NCBI GenBank assembly: GCA_002716165.1
Contig: PAZT01000037.1
Coordinates: 1-19,143, forward strand
DNA: 19,143 nucleotides
Direction of reading: 5' to 3'
Source: Deltaproteobacteria bacterium
GTDB lineage: Bacteria > SAR324 > NAC60-12
Positions within the stretch are counted from its first letter, which is position 1; each line of letters starts with the position of its first letter. This document shows positions 14,208-19,143 of the stretch, piece after piece. The notes below the pieces were generated by a model, which saw only the letters and a list, made by a program, of their open reading frames with translations, was not told the origin of the DNA and ran no database searches. Both the position numbers and the translations under genes were made by a program.

Positions 14208-17200
14208 GTGCGCATTAATAAAATAAGGGTTTCGGGTTTCAAATCATTCTGTCATCCAGTAAATCTTCAGTTTAAACAAAATGGGATCACAATTATTGTA
14301 GGTCCTAATGGATGTGGTAAAAGTAATGTTGTTGATGCTATTCGTTGGGTACTAGGCGAACAAAGAGTTAAAAATTTAAGGGGAAGCTCCATGGAAGAAG
14401 TAATTTTCGCAGGAAGCTCCTTTCAAAAACCTTCAGGAATGGCTGAAGTAACACTCACTTTTTCTAACCCCAAAGGTGATACGCTTGACCGTTTTACAGA
14501 CTACACAGAAATAGAGATATCCAGAAGACTATACCGCTCTGGTGAGAGTGTCTATATGATAAATAAAACTCCTGTAAGATTAAAAGACGTTCGTGAACTA
14601 TTCATGGACACAGGAATTGGTGGCACGGGCTATTCTATAATAGAACAAGGACGTGTTGGGGAAATTGTCAGCGCAAAACCTGTGGAGCGTCGTACTTTGA
14701 TTGATGATGCAGCAGGTATTGTAAAGTTTCGATTTAAACGTGAAACTGCAGAGAAACGACTTGATGAAACTACACAAAATTTGCTTCGAGTAAACGATGT
14801 CTTGGGTGCACTCGCAGAACAAGAAGAAGGACTACGTGAACATGTTGAAAAGGCAGAAAAATATTTGGAAATTAGTAATAAATCTGAACTATTGGAGAAA
14901 CGTCATCTCAGTTTAAGTTGGCATCAGGCTGGAGTCAACGAGCAAAAAACTCAGGATTTGGTTAGTTCACATCAGCAACAGCAGCAAGATCTGCAAAACG
15001 AAAAATCTGTCGTAGAGACAGAAATGGAAAGTCTGAAGCTAGAACAGACTAAGCGGGAAAAAACTTTAGGTGAACAACGTGAAAATCTTTTCCTAAAAGA
15101 TCAAAATATCCAGAATGCTGAAAATAAAAGAGAACTTGAAAATCAAAATCTTCAAAATGTGGGAGAACAACTTGAGAATTTTCAGACTGAACTTGAAGAT
15201 CAAAGTCAGCGACTGCATGATAAGAAAAAGGAATGGTCTGAAGTTGAGACAAAGCTGAGTGATATTAACAAAAGCATGGTAGTAATGGAGTCTGAACTTG
15301 CTAGCATTGAAGATAATCGTTCTGAAAAAAATATTGCTCTTCAAAAAGCGACAGAAGAATTTTCAACACACCAAAAAAGACTTCTCAATTTGCACACTGA
15401 ATTGACCAATCAAACTAATCAAAAGGCTTTCTTAGAAGAAAGCTTAGAAAATCTTTCAGAGAGACAAAACCGGCTTCAAGACCAAGAACAGTTACATAAA
15501 AACCAACTAAACGAAGTTACTCTTCAGGTGACAGATTGTGAAGACCGTTTAGAAAATATTGTCGATCACAAAAATAAATTATCAGTAAAGTTATCAGAAC
15601 TTGAGAGTCATTCAAAGGAACTAAATTCAAGAATAATTGAAAAAGAGAAACACCTCGAAAATCTTCGTTATCAAAATAACACAGCACAATCACGAATAGA
15701 ATCACTCCAACAAATTCAGTCACATTATGAAGGATTCAAAGACAGTGTGAAAATATTTATGCAATTAATGCACGACAATCCTGAAAAAAAGAGAAAGTTT
15801 GGAGTGGCAGGGATTCTTGCAGATTATATTTCTATTTCATCAAAAGAATTGGAAAATTTGTCACAAGTAATGGCAGAAGTGCTAGACTGGATAGTAATTG
15901 AGCGTGCTAAACTGTTACCTCAAATAGAATTATTTTGTTCTGAAAATGAGCTCGGACAACTCAAATTTGTTGCACTGGACAGACCTGCATCTGAATCAAA
16001 CACAACAAAAATTTCAGGAGTTTCTTTATCAAATATTCTGAAATTTGAGCGACCGCTGCATGAGTGGGGTAAAAAGTTTTTTTCACGATTCTATTTGTTA
16101 GAAGAAGAAACTAATTTCTGGAAAGAATATGAAAATAATTGGCCTAATCGTCCTACAGAAATACTTTCTACGTCTGGAATTCGAATTTCAAATGATTCTA
16201 TTAGTATGGGAACAGTTCAGTCCGGATCACTGGGCTTTTTACAGCGTCAGCAGGAAATAAGTGATACTGAGAAGTATACTTTTGAATTAAGTGAAAAAAT
16301 TAAAAAATTAGAATTAGAACTAGATAGCCTTCAGAAAAAATATTCTTCCTTGAAAGAAGAACAAGAATTCAATGAGGAAGAATACAGAAAACTTGAATTT
16401 TCTTTACTTAGCGGGAACAAAGAACTTGAGCATCACCAATTGGAAGAACGACGGATGCAGCAATCAGTCTCACAGATTTCTCAGGATTCAAATAATATCC
16501 TTAAGGAAATTAATAATTCAAGTTTTAAAGAAAGTACAGCTGAGTCGCAGATTTCATCTCTTGGAAATGAAAGATCAGAACTTGAAACAAAAACTGAAGA
16601 CTTACAAGAACAAATCAATGGGCTGCAATCTAAGTTAGATTCAACAGCTGAGAAATTACTGACTCTTCGTGTTTCATTGACCGAAGCCACAGAGCAACAG
16701 AAAAATTTAATGGAAACTAATGGGCGATTGCAGCGTGATAGCTCAGAAACAAGTCAACGCATAGCGCAACTTGAATCTGCTATAGCTGAAAGTAATTTGA
16801 AGATAAAAAATAGCCAGAAAAATATTTTGAGTATTGATCAATCTTTTGAAGGTATGTTGGAAGAACGGTCAAAAATAAAAATGATACTAGATGAAGAAAT
16901 ATTACTTCACGAACAAAAAAACGAGCAACAAACTGCACTTATTCAAAAAATTCAGGAACGTCAACATCTAATTGATAATACATTAACTCAATCTCATCAG
17001 CAGTCTATAAAACTTACCGAATTTAGAATTCAGCGAGAAAAATTTGAAGAGCAATTGAGTGAAATAACCGAGCAAAAACCTGAAGATATACTTGCAGAAA
17101 TTAATATTGAATCAGCAGATCATAGTAAAATGGGGCAAGAACTTCGCTCACTTAAAGCTCGATTAAACTCAATGGGAGCAGTTAACCTTGCTGCACCTGA

Positions 17201-17786
17201 AGAGTATGAAGCACTCCAAGAAAGGATTAATTTTTTGCATACTCAATCTGAAGATCTCCAAAAAGCAATGGAGGATTTAAAAGCAACTATAAAGGATATA
17301 AACATTGAATCCCGCAGGAGATTCAAAGAAATGTTTGATCAGGTAAATGAAAATTTTAAAAGTGTTTTTACAACTTTATTTGAAGGAGGAGAAGCACAAC
17401 TTTTGCTAACGGAATCTGAGGACCTTCTTAGCGCAGGCATTGAAATAATGGCGCAACCACCTGGTAAAAAACTCCAAAACATTAATTTACTGTCAGGAGG
17501 GGAGAAGGCGTTGACGGCAATTTCAATGCTATTTGCAATTTTTCTAGTAAAACCAAGTCCCTTTTGCTTGCTTGACGAAGTTGATGCTCCACTTGATGAT
17601 GTGAATGTGGTACGTTTCAACAGACTGATAAAAAGCTTAACACAGAACGCACAGTTCATTCTTATAACCCACAACAAAAAAACTATGGAAACTGGGGACA
17701 TATTGTATGGAGTTACAATGGAAGATCCAGGAATTTCCAAAACTGTTTCTGTGGAATTCCAAGAAGCAGGGCGACTAATTGCTTAA
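14208..17786 (+). CDS. smc: Chromosome segregation ATPase SMC
   Basis: SMC is the long coiled-coil ATPase of the bacterial condensin, normally acting with ScpA and ScpB (neither is here). The 1192 residues are full length. The N-terminal head has Walker A GPNGCGKSN at 32-40. Glutamine- and glutamate-rich coiled coils run at about 170-510 and 680-1010. A hinge lies at about 515-675 (GVAGILADYI near its start, SGSLGFLQRQQEI near its end); its glycine pattern looks weakly conserved. The C-terminal head has the ABC signature LSGGEKALTAI from 1095 and Walker B CLLDEVDAPLDD with Asp1123 and Glu1124. The GTG start at 14208 gives the family N-terminus MRINKIRVSGFKSF. Upstream lie only weak purines and a small hairpin (CTATG/CATAG, 14182-14195). 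Confidence 0.97.
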   Translation: MRINKIRVSGFKSFCHPVNLQFKQNGITIIVGPNGCGKSNVVDAIRWVLGEQRVKNLRGSSMEEVIFAGSSFQKPSGMAEVTLTFSNPKGDTLDRFTDYTEIEISRRLYRSGESVYMINKTPVRLKDVRELFMDTGIGGTGYSIIEQGRVGEIVSAKPVERRTLIDDAAGIVKFRFKRETAEKRLDETTQNLLRVNDVLGALAEQEEGLREHVEKAEKYLEISNKSELLEKRHLSLSWHQAGVNEQKTQDLVSSHQQQQQDLQNEKSVVETEMESLKLEQTKREKTLGEQRENLFLKDQNIQNAENKRELENQNLQNVGEQLENFQTELEDQSQRLHDKKKEWSEVETKLSDINKSMVVMESELASIEDNRSEKNIALQKATEEFSTHQKRLLNLHTELTNQTNQKAFLEESLENLSERQNRLQDQEQLHKNQLNEVTLQVTDCEDRLENIVDHKNKLSVKLSELESHSKELNSRIIEKEKHLENLRYQNNTAQSRIESLQQIQSHYEGFKDSVKIFMQLMHDNPEKKRKFGVAGILADYISISSKELENLSQVMAEVLDWIVIERAKLLPQIELFCSENELGQLKFVALDRPASESNTTKISGVSLSNILKFERPLHEWGKKFFSRFYLLEEETNFWKEYENNWPNRPTEILSTSGIRISNDSISMGTVQSGSLGFLQRQQEISDTEKYTFELSEKIKKLELELDSLQKKYSSLKEEQEFNEEEYRKLEFSLLSGNKELEHHQLEERRMQQSVSQISQDSNNILKEINNSSFKESTAESQISSLGNERSELETKTEDLQEQINGLQSKLDSTAEKLLTLRVSLTEATEQQKNLMETNGRLQRDSSETSQRIAQLESAIAESNLKIKNSQKNILSIDQSFEGMLEERSKIKMILDEEILLHEQKNEQQTALIQKIQERQHLIDNTLTQSHQQSIKLTEFRIQREKFEEQLSEITEQKPEDILAEINIESADHSKMGQELRSLKARLNSMGAVNLAAPEEYEALQERINFLHTQSEDLQKAMEDLKATIKDINIESRRRFKEMFDQVNENFKSVFTTLFEGGEAQLLLTESEDLLSAGIEIMAQPPGKKLQNINLLSGGEKALTAISMLFAIFLVKPSPFCLLDEVDAPLDDVNVVRFNRLIKSLTQNAQFILITHNKKTMETGDILYGVTMEDPGISKTVSVEFQEAGRLIA

Positions 17787-17875
17787 TTGTTCTATCTTCC
17801 CAATTATATTTTCTTTTAAAAGATCTTTCTTAAAATCTCTCAAATCAGAAAAAACATTAAATTCACACCAATAAA

Positions 17876-19143
17876 ATGCAAGTCAAAATCTTCAATGGAC
17901 TTAAATCTTTTTCAAATTCAATTGATGTTGGGGAGGATATTAAAGTTACGAGTAAAGTACAGGAAATTTTAACAAAGGTGCGCAAAAATGGTGATGCTGC
18001 TTTGCGAGAATATACTGCTAAATTTGACAAGGTCATTCCTGATTTTTGGCTTGTTCCTGAAAACGCACTGGAAGAAGCATTAGGAAATATTGAAGACGAT
18101 CTTTTGCTTGTTCTGAAGCAAGCAGCAGATAATATAATGAGTTTTCACAAGCGTCAAAAAAATGATAGCCAACTAGATTTCAGTTCAGATGGTTCTGTTT
18201 TGGGCTGGAAAGTTACACCTGTTGATAGTGTAGGAATTTATATCCCGGGAGGTCTTGCTGCCTATCCATCAACCTTACTGATGAATGTAATTCCTGCTAA
18301 AATTGCTGGAGTAAATAGAATTGCTCTTGTTTCTCCACCTGGACCTTCTGGATTGCCGCACCATTTGGTTATGGCCACCGCAGCTTTTATGGGTTTAAAC
18401 GAGCTTTATGCTGTTGGTGGAGCACAGTCAATTGGTGCGCTTGCTTATGGGACAGAATCCATTGAAAAAGTTGTCAAAATTACCGGCCCTGGCAATGCTT
18501 ATGTTGCTGAAGCTAAAAGACAGGTCTATGGAAAGGTTGGAATTGACTCCCTTGCGGGACCAAGTGAAATTATGATTGTCTCTGACCATGAAGATATTCC
18601 TTTAGATTATCTTGTAAGAGACATGCTCTCTCAGGCTGAACATGACCCTGATTCAGGAGCTTTTCTGGTAACAACATCAGATAAACAGGCAAAAAGAGTA
18701 TCAGAACGTATAAAAGAACTGGTCCCCAAAATGCCTAGAAAAGAAATTATTGAAGCTTCATTTAATAATCGTTCCGCAATAATTATTGTGAAGGATCTGA
18801 AAGAAATATTTGAAGTGGTAAATGAATTTGCACCAGAACACCTTGAAATCCTGACAAAAGACCCCTTTGATGATCTTTACAGAATTCGAAACGCAGGGGC
18901 AATTTTTCTTGGTCCAAATTCACCTGAACCTGTAGGTGATTATTTTGCCGGACCAAATCACACCTTACCGACTTCAGGATGTGCAAAATTTTCTTCGCCA
19001 CTAGGTGTTCAGGACTTTATGAAAACTAGTTCTGTTATCAGTTATTCTGCTGAACGTCTTAAAAGCCAGGGAGAGCAAATAATTCGTTTTGCGGAGGAAG
19101 AAGAACTGTTTGCCCATGCAGCAGCAATTCAAACGCGTCTGGA
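17876..19143 (+). CDS. hisD: Histidinol dehydrogenase (3' end cut by the window)
   Basis: HisD is the zinc enzyme that oxidises L-histidinol to L-histidine with two NAD+ in the last two steps of histidine biosynthesis. From ATG 17876 the frame is open for 422 codons to the window edge with no stop. Expected family length is about 430, so only around ten residues are missing. Visible are VGIYIPGGLAAYPSTLLMN, VGGAQSIGALAYGT, KITGPGNAYVAEAKRQVYG and GIDSLAGPSEI. Zinc ligands match Salmonella HisD: Gln253, His256, Asp355 and His414. The general base pair is Glu321-His322 (APEHLEI). No other his gene is in the window, and the gene lies 89 bases after smc. Confidence 0.97.
   Translation, partial: MQVKIFNGLKSFSNSIDVGEDIKVTSKVQEILTKVRKNGDAALREYTAKFDKVIPDFWLVPENALEEALGNIEDDLLLVLKQAADNIMSFHKRQKNDSQLDFSSDGSVLGWKVTPVDSVGIYIPGGLAAYPSTLLMNVIPAKIAGVNRIALVSPPGPSGLPHHLVMATAAFMGLNELYAVGGAQSIGALAYGTESIEKVVKITGPGNAYVAEAKRQVYGKVGIDSLAGPSEIMIVSDHEDIPLDYLVRDMLSQAEHDPDSGAFLVTTSDKQAKRVSERIKELVPKMPRKEIIEASFNNRSAIIIVKDLKEIFEVVNEFAPEHLEILTKDPFDDLYRIRNAGAIFLGPNSPEPVGDYFAGPNHTLPTSGCAKFSSPLGVQDFMKTSSVISYSAERLKSQGEQIIRFAEEEELFAHAAAIQTRL

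Noticed and set aside
16372..16638. 88-codon + strand frame inside smc
   Set aside because: Out-of-frame reading of the second coiled coil; the smc frame is continuous and intact.

Overview
The window is an AT-rich stretch of bacterial chromosome with every recognisable gene on the + strand. It is mostly core housekeeping DNA. Positions 51-10062 hold the end of an S10-type operon (rpsC, rplP, rpmC, rpsQ), a complete spc-type operon (rplN to secY plus rpmJ) and an alpha-type operon (rpsM, rpsK, rpoA, rplQ). Spacing is very tight, with several start/stop overlaps. After a 382-base gap comes a DNA recombination and repair cluster: yebC, ruvC, ruvA and ssb. A 578-base AT-rich gap with no recognisable gene follows. 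It is followed by a YgjP-like zinc metallopeptidase gene, a full-length smc and hisD. hisD runs off the right edge a few residues short of its expected end.

The organism is clearly a bacterium. The absence of adk, map and infA between secY and rpmJ, the short zinc-type S14, the yebC-ruvC-ruvA order and the N-terminal core of RpoA (KNW...KPRKLQFE style) all recall delta-proteobacteria-like or Nitrospinota/SAR324-like Gram-negative lineages. That placement is inference, and I cannot fix the taxon from the sequence alone. I see no mobile element, CRISPR array, tRNA or rRNA.

The unusual points cluster at the alpha operon. (1) rpsD is missing from its usual place between rpsK and rpoA. (2) The 96-base gap there holds a long two-part inverted repeat with a T-run in its 3' side, which may be a terminator, attenuator or processing hairpin. 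(3) RpoA carries an acidic N-terminal extension of about 38 residues. (4) L17 carries a 218-residue low-complexity charged tail containing an internal 53-residue duplication. (5) The rplQ-yebC gap holds a second strong imperfect hairpin. I did not find a convincing novel multi-gene system. The best candidates for something undescribed are the modified RpoA/L17 pair and the hairpin replacing rpsD.

Functionally, the first half supplies both ribosomal subunits, the Sec translocon channel and the RNA polymerase alpha subunit. The second half supplies Holliday-junction processing, single-strand DNA protection, chromosome condensation and one histidine biosynthesis enzyme.
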